Assembly: GCA_002102555.1 (NCBI GenBank)
Contig: MCFL01000133.1
Location: 1-64,000 of the forward strand
Direction: 5' to 3'
Length of the DNA stretch: 64,000 nt
Source of the DNA: Catenaria anguillulae PL171
Taxonomy: Eukaryota; Blastocladiomycota; Blastocladiomycetes; Blastocladiales; Catenariaceae
Shown here: in pieces, positions 42,467-53,913 of the stretch
Position numbering within the stretch: position 1 is the stretch's first letter
Layout: each line of letters opens with the position of its first letter
The notes under the pieces: model-generated
What the model was told of the DNA's origin: nothing
The model's database searches: none
The model's input: only the letters and a program-made list of their open reading frames with translations
Program-made: the position numbers and the translations under genes

Positions 42467-44522
42467 ATGTCGTCCACCAACACCACCGCCATCCCGGCCG
42501 CCGCCCGGGAGCGCATCCAATACCTGCTCGAGAACGACAACCATGCCAACCGCGCCGCCCTCAAGGAGATGCTCCTCGACCCGCTCTTTGACCCGCGTTT
42601 CAATGTGTCGTTGCGCTTTGAGCGCGAGCTGGCCCTTGAGCGGCTGCGCAAGATCTTCGAGGGGAACCAGTACATCAGCATTTATGATTTTGCTCGCAAC
42701 CCGCTCAACGTCATGGCCGTGCACGAGGTCGTGGGCATGGTGGACGGGTCGGTGGCCACCAAGATGACGGTCAACGTCAACCTCATGGGCGGCACGGTGC
42801 TCAAGCTCGGCACCGAGCGCCACGACTACATTGTCAAGCAGGCCGATTCGCTCGAGGCCATGGGCGCGTTTGCCCTGACCGAGCTGGGCTTTGGCAACAA
42901 TGCCATTGAAATGCAATCGACGGCCGTGTGGGACTCGGCCACCAAGGAATGGATCATTGACACGCCCACCACCTTGTCGCAAAAGTACTGGATCACCAAC
43001 GGCGCCATTCACGCCAAATGGTGTGTCGTGTTTGCGCAAACCATTGTCGAGGGCAAGCACGAGGGCATTCATGCGTTTTGCGTGCGCATTCGCAACGACG
43101 ACTTTTCCGTGTGCCCTGGCGTCACTATTTGGGACATGGGCCACAAGATGGGATGCAACGGCGTCGACAATGCCCAGCTCGCGTTCAAGGCCGTGCGCAT
43201 TCCCGCCGAAAACATTCTCAACCGCTATTCGGACATTGACGTGCAAAACAACAAGCTCGTGTCCAAGATTCAAGCGCGCCGCGCACGCTTCCTCACGGTG
43301 GCCGACCAGCTCTTAAGTGGCCGCTTGTGCATTGCCAGCATGTGTTTGGGCGGCACAAAGACGGTGCTTTACACGGCACTCAAGTATGCGTCGTCGCGCT
43401 TGACGGTCGGACCCACGGGCAAGTCGGACACGCCCATTTTGGCATACCAGTTGCAGCAGAATGCACTCATTCCGCTCTTGGCTTACACGGTCGGCGTCAA
43501 CTTTGGTTTGAACCGCTGGTACGTATTCATGTGTCGTTTTCTCTGTTGGCTCAGTCAATGTCGCACTGCACTGACATGGCATTGCTTTTATATTTGTCAG
43601 CAAGGACATTTGGGCCGCCGCTACCAACAAGGTCGACATTTCCCGCAAGGAGCACGCCCTCGTGGTGATCCATGCTTGTGTCATCAAGGTACATATGCCT
43701 TTCCCATTTCCATACTATTCCGACCCACCATGTTCTCCTCACTTTCGGTTTCGTGTATGTTAGCCCCTCGTCACCTGGCACTTTGAAAACACGGCCACGA
43801 CGTGCCGCGAACGCTGCGGTGGCCAAGGCTACCTGTCAGCCAACCAATTTGGCCTGGCCATTGGCTTTTCGCACGCGGGCATCACGGCCGAGGGCGACGA
43901 CTCTGTGCTGATGCAAAAAGTGGCCAAGGAACTCATGGCCGCGGCCCAACAAGGTTGGGTCCAGTACAAGGACCCCAAGTGGACGGGCGATCTCGAGACT
44001 GTTGCCGGCTTGCACGCCCTCGTCAAGCATTTCGAGCAAGTGATGCTCAAGGAACTAGGCGCAAGCATGGCGGCCAAGATTAAAGGCCAGGGGCAGCACT
44101 TGTTTGACGTGTGGATGGGCCAAGAGAGCGACCGCATCCAGTTGCTTGCGCGCATGTTTGGCGAGCGCGTGTGCGCTGATGCGTTTGCCGAGGCCGTGGC
44201 CAAGGCCCAGGACAACAAGGATGCCGAGCGTGTGTTGGCGCAAGTGTTTGAGCTCTACCTGTTGCACGTGTTGCATGTGCAGCTCGCCCAGTTGATGGTG
44301 CGTGGTGTCTTGTCCAAGGATCAGGGGAAGCGGTTGGTCGACAGGTATCATGCTGTGATCAAGGAGGTCAGCGCGTATGCCATGGACTTGGTCGTGTCGT
44401 TGGGTCTTGACCCCAGACTCGTCCGCGCCCCAATTGCGCAAGATTGGGTGAAGTACAACCAATTCGACAACCAGGGCGAGGTTGGCGGCTTTGTTTCGTC
44501 GACGCGCCAAGCGAGGTTGTAA
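42467..44522 (+). CDS. Peroxisomal acyl-CoA oxidase
   Basis: Catalyses the first, H2O2-producing step of peroxisomal beta-oxidation using FAD. Exons 42467-43518, 43601-43688, 43764-44522; 632 aa, within the usual 600-700. The N-terminal helical domain is followed by the flavin region ([20 protein letters not shown]), the central beta domain ([18 protein letters not shown]), and the C-terminal helices with [13 protein letters not shown], close to the catalytic-glutamate segment, and [12 protein letters not shown]. The last three residues are ARL, an accepted variant of the PTS1 peroxisomal signal. Splices join GLNRC/KDIWAA and [13 protein letters not shown]. Confidence 0.93.
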
Positions 44523-45172
44523 GTTGGTTGTTGTGTGTGTCGTTTTTCGTGGTTTGGGTCGCGATTTCTTCTTTTTTTTTTCTCTCGTTCACGCAACGTT
44601 TCTTGGCCGTCCCGTAAGGTGGACGTTTGGATCATTTGTCTCCCCTTCCCTTGTCTTGATGGAAAAAATGCAATCGTTTTCTCAGCTTACCTCCTGACCA
44701 GTCAACTCGAAGCTCAGAGGCTCCCTGGTACTCCGGTCATGTGCTCCTGGCCGGCATCCGGGGCCGGCAAGGGTTAGCTCCATCATTTCCAGCAGACATC
44801 GACAAGTCGAAATGTCAACCAGAGTGCAGTGATGTCTGGAGGCCTGCACGTCGGCTGAAATGGACGTGTGGGCCACCGATCCGATCGTTGACCATGCGGT
44901 TCAAGTTTGCAGCAACGCACTTCCGCCTGGCACATCGGTAAGTAAACTTGGCGTGTTTGTCTGCGTTGCGTTGCGAACAGAGTGCTCGTGAAGCGACGCC
45001 CAACATCTCTAGGAGCCTTACCAACGAAGAAGAAGATTTCGCACGGGCTTGATTGCCACCATTGGCCAAAATAAATACTTACGCAGGCCCACCCCGCCGC
45101 CGCCGCCTCCCCGTCGCAGCCGGACCTTTGATTCGATATACACACTCCCAACACTCAACGATATTCCCCGCA
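44523..45172. other. Intergenic between oxidase and carnitine acetyltransferase
   Basis: Holds the promoter of the acetyltransferase. An AATAAATAC stretch at about 45,070 is the nearest TATA-like element, ~100 bp before its ATG. No gene supported. Confidence 0.45.
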
Positions 45173-47068
45173 ATGCTCCTCTCGCGCGCCCTTCGCTCAT
45201 CCACCGCCACCATGTCCCGCCGCGCCATCTCCACGCACATGACTGTCCCGCCGACCAACATCAACCCGGCCGGCAAGCTCATGGCCCACCAGCTGGCCAT
45301 GCCCAAGCTGCCCGTGCCCACGCTCAAGGAAACCCTCGACAAGTACTTGACGACGGTGCGCCCGCTGCTGACGGACGCCGAATTTGCGCAAACGCAAGCC
45401 GCCGTCCAAGACTTTGCGCGACCCAACGGGCTGGGCGCCAAGCTCCAGCAGCGCCTCGAACAACGTGCGGCCTCGACCAACACGTCGTGGCTCTACTCGT
45501 GGTGGAACGACGTGGCGTACATGGCGTACCGTGACCCGGTCGTCATTTACGTGAGCTACTTTTTCCAATTTTACGACGCGGACCGCAAGTCGCTGCAGCC
45601 ACAAACCAAGCGCGCGGCCGAGCTTGTTTCGGGCATCATGGCGTTTCGCGAAAAGGTCGTGTCGCAAGAGCTGACGCCCGAAATGGCACGCAACGAACCC
45701 TTGTGCTCGATCCAGTACAATTACATGTTCAACTCGTGCCGGATCCCCGTCAAGCCCGCCGATATGCCCGCCACGTACGACCCAAAGACAAACAACCACG
45801 TACTTGTGCTGCGCAAGAACCAATTCTTCACCTTTGACGCCATTCACCCGCACTCTGGCAAGCCCCTGTCGACTGCCGAAATCCAAGCCCAGCTCGACCG
45901 CATCATTGCCCTTGCCGGCGAAAACAAGGGCTTGCCTCTTGGCGCACTCACCACCGACAATCGCGACACGTGGACCGACGTGCGCGCCAAGCTCTTGGCC
46001 TTGCACCCGGGCAACGAGCAAGTGCTCGACAAGATCCAGTCGTCCGTGTTTGCCTTGTGCTTGGACGATTCGTCGCCCGTGACGCGCGAGGAAGTTGGGC
46101 GCGCGCTGTGGCACGGCGACGGGCGCAACCGCTGGTTTGACAAGAGCTTGCAGTTTGTGGTATTTGAAAACGGCAAGGCCGGGTTCAATGGCGAGCACTC
46201 CATGATGGATGCCACGCCCACGGGCAGGTTGTGCGAGTGGGTGCTAGATTCGCTGGCAAAGGGCAAAGTGGATCATGGGTCGCCGCATGTTTCCATTGAG
46301 TCGTTGCCCGAGCCCGAGCAGTTGCGGTTGGTTGTGGATGGCGAGATTGCCGGTGCGGTCCGCGATGCCGAGGCCAAGTTTGACAAGCTCGCGGCGCAAC
46401 ACGACTTCCAAGTGCTTGCCTACGACGGGTATGGCAAGGGCCTCATCAAGACATTTGGCGTGTCGCCCGACGCCTATGTGCAGCTTGCCCTGCAGCTCGC
46501 CTACTACAAGATGTATGGCGAGTGCCGCGCCACGTATGAGTCGGCGCAAACACGCAAGTTTGCATACGGCCGCACGGAAACGGGCCGGTCCGTGTCCATG
46601 GAATCGGTTGCCTTTGTCAAGGCCATGGCTGACCCGAACGTGCCGCACGCTGAGCGCGTGGCCAAGGCAAAGGCGGCCATTGCCTACCATGGCAAGTACA
46701 TGAAGGACGCGTCCGAGGGCCGCGGCGTTGACCGCCACTTGCTTGGGTTGCGCATGCTCTTGCAACCGGGCGAGGACAAGCCAAAGATCTTTACCGACGC
46801 CGCGTATGCAAAGTCGTGCCACTGGAACTTGTCCACGTCGCAGTTGACGTCCGAGTACTTTGATGGGTACGGCTGGGGCGAGGTGGTGCCTGACGGTTAC
46901 GGGTTGGCCTACATGATCAAGGAAAAGTCAATCCACGTCAACATTGTCAGCCAGCATTTGGGCAACCTGCGCTTCAGGCACTACTTGACCGAGGCCCTGC
47001 AAGACATGCGCGTGGCGTTCGAGTCTGTGGTTGCGGCGCAAGGCGTTGCTGGCAAGAGCAAGTTGTAA
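45173..47068 (+). CDS. CAT2: Carnitine O-acetyltransferase, dual mitochondrial/peroxisomal
   Basis: Transfers acetyl groups between CoA and carnitine so that peroxisomal acetyl units can reach mitochondria. Single exon, 631 aa, ATG 45,173; the frame upstream is open but has no ATG. The first ~22 residues (MLLSRALRSSTATMSRRAIS) are Arg/Ser-rich with no acidic residue, like a mitochondrial presequence. A second Met at position 14 would bypass part of it. The last three residues are SKL, a classic PTS1. The catalytic histidine is in GEHSMMDATP. Other family marks are SWLYSWWNDVAYMAYRDP, SMESVAFVKAM, DRHLLGLRMLL and GWGEVVPDGYGLAYMI. Yeast Cat2 is targeted to both organelles in the same way. Confidence 0.95.
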   Translation: MLLSRALRSSTATMSRRAISTHMTVPPTNINPAGKLMAHQLAMPKLPVPTLKETLDKYLTTVRPLLTDAEFAQTQAAVQDFARPNGLGAKLQQRLEQRAASTNTSWLYSWWNDVAYMAYRDPVVIYVSYFFQFYDADRKSLQPQTKRAAELVSGIMAFREKVVSQELTPEMARNEPLCSIQYNYMFNSCRIPVKPADMPATYDPKTNNHVLVLRKNQFFTFDAIHPHSGKPLSTAEIQAQLDRIIALAGENKGLPLGALTTDNRDTWTDVRAKLLALHPGNEQVLDKIQSSVFALCLDDSSPVTREEVGRALWHGDGRNRWFDKSLQFVVFENGKAGFNGEHSMMDATPTGRLCEWVLDSLAKGKVDHGSPHVSIESLPEPEQLRLVVDGEIAGAVRDAEAKFDKLAAQHDFQVLAYDGYGKGLIKTFGVSPDAYVQLALQLAYYKMYGECRATYESAQTRKFAYGRTETGRSVSMESVAFVKAMADPNVPHAERVAKAKAAIAYHGKYMKDASEGRGVDRHLLGLRMLLQPGEDKPKIFTDAAYAKSCHWNLSTSQLTSEYFDGYGWGEVVPDGYGLAYMIKEKSIHVNIVSQHLGNLRFRHYLTEALQDMRVAFESVVAAQGVAGKSKL

Positions 47069-47639
47069 GGTACTTGATTGCACCATACACCACCCTTGTT
47101 CTCATCCTACGCGGGCTTTGGCTTTCTTGTTGTAGTTGTTGTTTGTGTGTATCTCTGGTTCCCTTCATTTCTTTTCTTCCCGTGTGTGTGTCTTTGGCAG
47201 CCTTTGGCGTCCGGCTCCTCATTTTCGTCGTGCCTCCGTCCACCACCTTTCATCACTTCGACGGCGTCCGTTCAATGGTCCACCCACGTTATCTTCTCAG
47301 TACCTACCTACCATTAGCAACGATTCAAATGCAACCTTTGGCTGTGCCCCCATGATTCGCCATTGATCTCGTGAAAGCGACCGTTCCGCGCCACAACACA
47401 GCCATCTCCATTGAGAGATTTCGTGCGCCTTTTCTCCGTCACACTCACACACTTTGCAACTTTACATCACCACTTTTCTTTGTGCCTGTGCCCTTTTCTG
47501 CACATTATCGAATTGAGCCTGAAAAGTCATAACACAAGTTGCTAAACTCACGACTGACCCGTTTGCTCACCGTGTAGTGTACTCTTCCCGGTCGTGGCTC
47601 TGATTCATTCCGTCATGCACAACCTTGGCTCACTAACTC
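47069..47639. other. Intergenic, possible leader of the next frame
   Basis: T- and C-rich. Any 5' exon of the gene ending at 48,062 should lie here, but I could not identify one with confidence. Confidence 0.35.
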
Positions 47640-48062
47640 GTGCTCAATTTGCTCATTATACACAGATCCGATACTCCCGACCAACAAATCACCCACCTGC
47701 GCTCTGCCCTTGCCGACGGTCTCTCCAACTACGGCGGCACACCGCTGCCCAGTCGGCACTCGAGTCCGTCGCGCGTCAACCTCAACGGAATTGCCACGGA
47801 TCTTGCCAACGTACACATTGGCATGGGCGCGCCCGTCCCGCATTCGCCTCTGGGCTTGTCGTCGGCACTGCCGCCGTGGTTGCTGGCGCCGCCAGAGGGG
47901 GCAACGGCCGAGGCGAGTGAGGAGAGGGGGAGGGCGCGTGACACACGTAGGAGGGACGATGGAGGCGAGGAGGAGGAGGTACCTGTGGTGCTGGTGAATG
48001 GGAGCCTGAGTGCTGCGGGTCAGGGGCAGGTCGAGGGCATGCCCGGTGGGTTTAGTCGATGA
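47640..48062 (+). CDS. Hypothetical protein, possibly a 3' exon only
   Basis: Open frame to a TGA at 48,062 with no ATG near its start. A plausible acceptor (ATTATACACAG/ATCCGATAC) at 47,665-47,666 suggests coding begins there, after an unseen upstream exon. The readable part (DTPDQQITHLRSALADGL, SRHSSPSRVNLNGIATDLA, SPLGLSSALPPWLLAPPE) is disordered, ending in an acidic patch. No family recognised. Confidence 0.35.
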   Translation: MLNLLIIHRSDTPDQQITHLRSALADGLSNYGGTPLPSRHSSPSRVNLNGIATDLANVHIGMGAPVPHSPLGLSSALPPWLLAPPEGATAEASEERGRARDTRRRDDGGEEEEVPVVLVNGSLSAAGQGQVEGMPGGFSR

Positions 48063-48510
48063 GGGGAGAGTCATCAAGGCAAGTGTGTGCCGAGTTCTTC
48101 TGGCACTGAGAGGAGGCTCGTATTGACCTGGTGGGAAGAGCGTGTTTTACATTCCTTTCTTTTTCCTTCCTTTGCTGGCTTGGGTTTTCATTGTCCTCCA
48201 TAGGTTAGCGTGCATCAATCAATGTAAATACACATTTGTAGACATGCGAAGGCCATTCTCCACTGCTCCAAGTCAGTCGGCATCGGGGCACGTACTACGC
48301 AACGAGTGGACGGCGTGACTCACTGTCACTGTGCATTCATCTCAGATCTTGAGCTGCTCAAGAATTCGAAAAAGAATGGGAAACAATATGGCATTTCATG
48401 AATAAATACTCGATGCATTGATCTTGCCATATTCGATCCATCGCAATACGTACATAATACTCCGGCTCAGCCTGCTGTCCGACAATATCCATTCTGTCCA
48501 ACCAACCATC
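48063..48510. other. Intergenic, no gene seen
   Basis: Contains the presumed 3' end of the preceding frame and the promoter of the F-box/LRR gene. Nothing else supported. Confidence 0.45.
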
Positions 48511-50124
48511 ATGCTCGCTTTTGTACGTCAGCCAATCCAACCTGTGTATCAAGATCATGCAACAGCTCATGCTCATGCTCGTTGGCATTCACAGTTGGAA
48601 CGCAAGCGCCTCGAACGAGAGCAGCAGCAGTCTGCACATGTCAAGACCAAGCAGCTGTCATCTTCTTCCTCGGCTGCACCAGCAAGCACCCCCATCCTCC
48701 TACAGCAGGCCCTGCGACCGGCGGCGCCGTCCTCGAAAGTGTCGAGAACAACCGCGAAACGACACCTACCAGCCAGGAAATCATTCGACCCACTGGCACT
48801 GCTCCCCGCCGAACTCATCCTGCGCATTCTCGACCTCCTCCCTTTCGCCTCACTGGTCCTTTGCTCTGGCCTGACCAAAGCATGGCGCTCTTTTCTCCGT
48901 CGACACCGCGACCTGTGGCGCCATTTGCCCATGATCGAACGCCGGCCTGGGACTCTGAATAATGCAGCAATAAAGTCGCTTGTCTCGCGTGCCGGGTCGC
49001 AGCTTCAGTCGCTTCACATTCGTGCGACGGGCAAGAGCATCACGAGCGCCGGAATCCGGGATTGCGGCATTGTGGCGGCGAGACATACACAGTTGACGAG
49101 GTTGACGGTGGAGGCCATGAGCAAGCTGAATCGCGAGGCATTGACGGCGTTGCTGGTGCCGTCGTTGAGATCGGTGAGCGTACCAAGCACCGCGGTAGAT
49201 GATGCAGCGGTTGCGATGGTATTGGCAACGTGTCTACGGTTGGAACAGCTCAATTTAGCCAATTGCAAGCTGGTGACCGGATCCGGATTCGAGCCGGCGA
49301 TGGCGTCGGCCCTGCCATACGGCGATTCGCCAGCTGGACTCGCCTGTCTCGACATTTCCGGCTGCGTCAGCTTCACCCCCCAAGGGATTGAGAACTTGAC
49401 TCGCCACCCTCGGATCGCTTCCACATTGACCCACCTCTTTGCGCAGCATATTCAATCGCTCAACAACTGGTGCCTGCTTCAGCTGACCGACCTCGCTGCA
49501 GTGCACACGCTGCATTTGTCACACCATCCGTCATTCACCTCGGCACGGCTCGTCCAACTCTTTTCTACCCTCCGCAACCTCCAATCAGTCTCCCTGCCAT
49601 ACTGCCCGGCAATCAACGACCAAGTCTTGCAAAGCCTTGCGCAACACTCGGGACCCAGCCTTCACTCACTCGCCGTCGAAGGTTCCGCCAACATCTCTGG
49701 ACTTGTGTGGACACAATCTCTTGCCCAATTCACCAACCTCACCAACCTCCAAGTCGCGCAATGTCCTGGCATCTCCACCACCACACTCGAAACCATTCCC
49801 TCCGCAGTGTCGACGCTTTCCGTTCGCGGCATTGACGCCATCACCGACCGCAGTCTAGACGCACTCACACTGTCGGCACCGAATCTGCACACATTGTCCG
49901 TGGGCCAAACACGTGTCACGACGGGCGGGCTCAAACGGTTGATGGTGCTGATGCCGCATTTGAGAGTACTTGACGTGTCTGGATGTGCGCACGTGTCGAG
50001 CGCGGGGTTAGCTGAGCTGCGAGCGGTAGCGGGGAGAAGAGGAGCAGCAAGAGGAGGAGACGAGTTGGTGGTCGTGTTTGCATCGTTTGAGAGTGGCAAG
50101 AGTGTAAGGGTTACGGGGTTTTGA
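48511..50124 (+). CDS. F-box/LRR protein (distinct from the duplicated pair)
   Basis: Single exon, 537 aa, ATG 48,511 (MLAFVRQPIQPVYQDHATAH). A Gln/Arg-rich start precedes an F-box at residues ~90-135 (FDPLALLPAELILRILDLLP, then KAWRSFLRRHRDLWRHLPM). About ten AMN1-type leucine-rich repeats follow, several with the usual cysteine or asparagine ladder (LEQLNLANCKLVTGSG, LACLDISGCVSFTPQGIE, LQSVSLPYCPAINDQVLQ, LRVLDVSGCAHVSSAGLAEL). This architecture matches SCF substrate receptors of the FBXL class. It shows no close similarity to the 17.8/38.4 kb pair, so it is an older gene. Confidence 0.85.
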   Translation: MLAFVRQPIQPVYQDHATAHAHARWHSQLERKRLEREQQQSAHVKTKQLSSSSSAAPASTPILLQQALRPAAPSSKVSRTTAKRHLPARKSFDPLALLPAELILRILDLLPFASLVLCSGLTKAWRSFLRRHRDLWRHLPMIERRPGTLNNAAIKSLVSRAGSQLQSLHIRATGKSITSAGIRDCGIVAARHTQLTRLTVEAMSKLNREALTALLVPSLRSVSVPSTAVDDAAVAMVLATCLRLEQLNLANCKLVTGSGFEPAMASALPYGDSPAGLACLDISGCVSFTPQGIENLTRHPRIASTLTHLFAQHIQSLNNWCLLQLTDLAAVHTLHLSHHPSFTSARLVQLFSTLRNLQSVSLPYCPAINDQVLQSLAQHSGPSLHSLAVEGSANISGLVWTQSLAQFTNLTNLQVAQCPGISTTTLETIPSAVSTLSVRGIDAITDRSLDALTLSAPNLHTLSVGQTRVTTGGLKRLMVLMPHLRVLDVSGCAHVSSAGLAELRAVAGRRGAARGGDELVVVFASFESGKSVRVTGF

Positions 50125-50258
50125 AGGCAGAGACGGAGGTTTCCCTCACATAATCCGTCCTTGCACTCATTCATGCTTGCTTCAATTGACATAATACATG
50201 CGTAAATGTTTTGGCATGGACACGCGTGTAAGTACTCATGATCCGAAAGAAAATGTGG

Positions 50259-53200
50259 CTACGGCTCTCCTTCCTCGCCTTCCTCCTCCAACAGCACGTT
50301 AATCTTTGGCGGTACACCGGCCCACGCACCACCTCCTGCTGCCCCGGTCTCCATCGTCCCGTCTGCTCCTCCATCAACCTCCGGGCCGCTTTCCTCTTGT
50401 TCCACCTCCTCATCAACCTCGCTCAGACCTTGGAACAAGGCCACACCAGTCGCCAGCGCGTCATCGCCCATTCCCACCCCCCTGCCGCCCGCCCCCGCCT
50501 TTGCATCCGTAGCCACACTAATGGCATTGGGCGCCGTGCCGGGCCGATCCGGAAACCGATTGCGCATCTCTGCATCAATGCCCCTCGCCACAATCTTTCT
50601 GACCGTGTCATCAATTACAAGCGGCGCCTCAACCCTTGCCGCGACTGCTGGTACGCCGGCCGCCGCAGACGTGCCGCCGCCACCTGGCGTGACGGGCGTC
50701 GTTGGCACCCCGGTTCCGGACTTTGCTCCAGCCGCCCCGGTGCTGCTGATCCCGCCTGCCGCTGCTGCCGCCGCCGCGATACGTGCAGCAGCCAACTGGG
50801 TTGCCTGAGCATCGGCCACAGCCACAAGCTCATCTGCCCTTGGGCCGCCCTTGCGCGCCGTGAGCGACCCGGACGGGACGGGCATCGGGTCCAGCGGCGT
50901 GTACAGTGCATCGGCAGGGTGCATGTCGCGCGGGTCGGGCGGCGTCGACACGAGCGTGTTGATGTTGGCTGTGCCTTGCAGAGCTTGAGCGGCACGTTGC
51001 GCGCGAGACGTGGGTGGCGTTGCGGGCGATTTGGTCGGTGGTTTGGTGAGCTCGGATTTGCTGCCAATACCCACACGTGGGGAGGTGGACGTGACCAGGC
51101 CAATACCTGCCCGGGCAGTGCCGAGTTCGCCGTCGCTCGTGATGGCGGCTGGGTCGCGCGATGTTGGCGTTTTCGGGGAGGTCGGAATGGCTGAGTCATT
51201 TGAAGGTGTGGACGAGGTGCCGGCACCTGGCAGTTGGGATGACGGGTCCACAGGCGCGTCCGTGCTGTCAATAGTGAATCGCGGTGGTCAGTTGTCTTCT
51301 CACACACACACAGTATGGGAATGCAGTGGCGATCAGTGCATACAGTCCGAGTCCAGGCTCCAATAAAGCCAATCCCTTTGCTGTTCCACTTTCGCCCAGC
51401 ACCTTGTCCTTGCCCGCTCCTTCTGCCTGCTGCCCTGGGCCAAGCGGCATCTCCTCGTCCCTACCCCTTGGCGCTGTCCCTCGTGCAGCGGCTGCTGCTG
51501 CCGCAGCACTCGAGCTGTTTCCACCCTTACCCCTCAACCGCGCCGCATTCCGCCGCAAGTACCGCACCTGGTCGCGATTCAGTTCGCGATAGTACGTGTC
51601 AGGCTTTGACGCGAAAAACTCATAGAATGTGGAGCCCAAGTGGTCACGGATTGCGTCTCGCACAGTGTCAAACGCCTCGGTGAGGTAATGGAGCAAGTTG
51701 CTGGCGTGGCGTTGCGAGTCAATGTGGCGAGTGTTGGCAATGGTCATGACGAGCCCGGCAAGGACGCCATATTGAACCATGCGTTGGCAGAGGTCTGGCG
51801 AGAGGGCGGCCATGGAGCTGAATGTGAATGCAAGCACAATTAGCGAGAGCCATTCGTCACTCAAATGAGTCGAGCCAAGGCATACCCAAGTAATCGCGCT
51901 GCATACGCCTGTTGAATGTACAAATGAGTTAGGTTTTCCGTCACTGCACTGACGGTTCCCGCGCCACCTGCACCCTCGCTCTTTGCCCCCTTGACAGCCA
52001 ACATCTTGAGCTTGCCAACCTTCTTTCCCACCCCGCCCTTACTACTCATTGGCCCACCCACCCCGCCGCCATTCCCGCCGCCTCCAGTACCGCCACCTGC
52101 GCCGTCGTCGCCATCGTCCGTTTCCACCACCATAGTCAGCACATCGACCAGGGCAACGATAATGGTCTCTTGCAAATTGTCCCGCGGGACCAGCTCCTTC
52201 AACAGCTCGTACCCCTCATGCTGCAGCGGCAACTGCGTACTCTTCAACAATGCCAGTGTTGCCTCGACGATACTCGGGTGAATCGTGGGGATCATGGGCA
52301 GCAGCGCGCGGAGTGCCTGGCCGGCCATTTGTTGCGCAATGAGCGATGACGGCGATGTGAGCAGTGCAAGCAGGGTCTTGTACACGGACATGAGGTATTT
52401 TGGATTGCCAGTGCCGAGTTCTTGCAGCAAGTGGCGCGCATAGTCTTGGGTCAGGTCAAACCGTGAGCGTGCCAGACAGTCGGAAACGGCGCGGATGGCT
52501 TGGCATTCGCATAGAAACTCCTTGTGCCGGCGGCCGGCGTTGGAGATGTGAATGAGAAGTTTCAGCGCGGATGCCTTGTCGGACTGCTTGCAGGCGAAGC
52601 AGTCAGCGTGTGTGTCCAAATGGTATGGCATCTTCGATGAATTGCAAAATCCAAACGTACTTCCTTGACTTGCACAAGAGAAATCATTTCCAACAATGTC
52701 AACGCGCCGCCAATCTCCAAAAACTCATTCAAGTACTGCGAGCCGCCCGATGCAGACAAAAACACGCCAATGGCCTCCATTTGCAACGACAAGTTGTAAT
52801 TGAGCAAGTAGGTCAAGCGTAGCCACGCCGAGATTCGCGTCAGAAACAATGATGCGCCCAATCCAAGCTCGAGCTCGAGCTGTGGACACGTCTTGTGCCG
52901 ACACGCATCGATAAAGTCTTGCAAAATGCGCTCGCGGACAGTCCGTGACCCGCGGTCCCACGACGACGCAATCTTCATAAAGTCAATGGCGGTTCCTTGG
53001 CGGCTGCCACTGACCGAGCTTGTTTTCACGTGCAAGCGAGTTGGACGACGCGCTTGTTCCCAGGGCGACGGGCCATCTTGTTGTTGCTGCTGACGGTTTA
53101 CCGACTCGAGGGAGGATTTGCGGATGGCTGATGCGGATGTGGGCACGCCCAGGAGGCGTTTCTTGCTGCTTTTTGTGCCAAGGATGGTGTTCAAACCAGT

Positions 53201-53332
53201 CGAACTGGCGGTGGTGGCGTTGGCGCCAAAGACGGAACCAGTGGTGGACGTGAGAGAAGGCAGCGAGTCGCGCACACCGTACTTTTCGAGAATGTCTTGG
53301 GTCCCGTAGTGACTGAGGCGAAGCAGCGTCAT
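50259..53332 (-). CDS. Armadillo-like helical repeat protein, possibly ARMH1-like
   Basis: Minus-strand exons: 53332-52661, 52583-51886, 51859-51344, 51264-50259; 963 aa if the 26-nt gap at 51,885-51,860 is an intron. It begins MTLLRLSHYGTQDILEKYG. Residues ~60-135 are a Ser/Gln-rich linker. Helical repeats run from ~135 to ~560 (FLTRISAWLRLTYLLNYNLS, LEIGGALTLLEMISLVQVKE, SDKASALKLLIHISNAGRRH, VALVDVLTMVVE), with a Gly/Asp-rich insert. The C-terminal ~380 residues are low complexity. The repeat pattern fits armadillo-like proteins; the ARMH1 suggestion rests on general resemblance only. Near 51,870 the frame shifts: either a very short intron (GTATGC ... TTTGAG) or a one-base deletion. Confidence 0.65.
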
Positions 53333-53770
53333 AGTTTCAATTGCTTTGGCTTTCTATATCTTCATGCCGTTGCACATCATGACGAGCAAATCACAGGCAA
53401 AAGTCGTGCATGGTTCGCATTGGTCGCGATGCAAGTCACTTCATGCAGGTTCAGATGCGAACAAACGCCAGATGAAGCTCCAGCAAAGGCAGGGACGCGT
53501 CTGCCTGTAGCAACTGCTCACGTGCTTTGCGGAAGAAATTGGAAGCCGCAGTCGTTCCGACAGTTTCCGATAGCGAGTCAACAAAGTTGATGGTCGTTTT
53601 CGTGTGACGCGTAACGCAGTGATGTCGGCGCAAACAGCTGGTGAAACACGTCCCCTGCCTTGACGCCGTTTATTTGGGAATCACTTTGGATCGCCAATCG
53701 CGACGACCGGTTCCGATCGAGAGTTGACTTCCAAAGTCAAGTCGGATCGAGCCGGCCAATGCCTGGCACA
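53333..53770. other. Intergenic between divergent genes
   Basis: No gene seen; contains the promoter of the armadillo-like gene on one side and of cytochrome c on the other. Confidence 0.45.
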
Positions 53771-53777
53771 TATAAAG
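53771..53777 (+). promoter_or_regulatory. TATA box of cytochrome c
   Basis: TATAAAG lies 137 nt upstream of the start codon, within GGCACATATAAAGGG. It is a good match to the eukaryotic core promoter element. Confidence 0.6.
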
Positions 53778-53913
53778 GGACACCACGACCCCCGGCCGCC
53801 CGACACTCTCTGGTGCTTTCCACCACCAATCCGTCCTCGATCGACTTTTGCCATTATTGCCCTTGCGTCTTGCAATCCCAAGCCAACAAACAACACACAT
53901 CACACCTCCAACC

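Noticed and set aside
42452-46198. Long minus-strand frames opposite the acyl-CoA oxidase and carnitine acetyltransferase
   Set aside because: Typical antisense shadows of GC-rich coding DNA; the plus-strand proteins are unambiguous.
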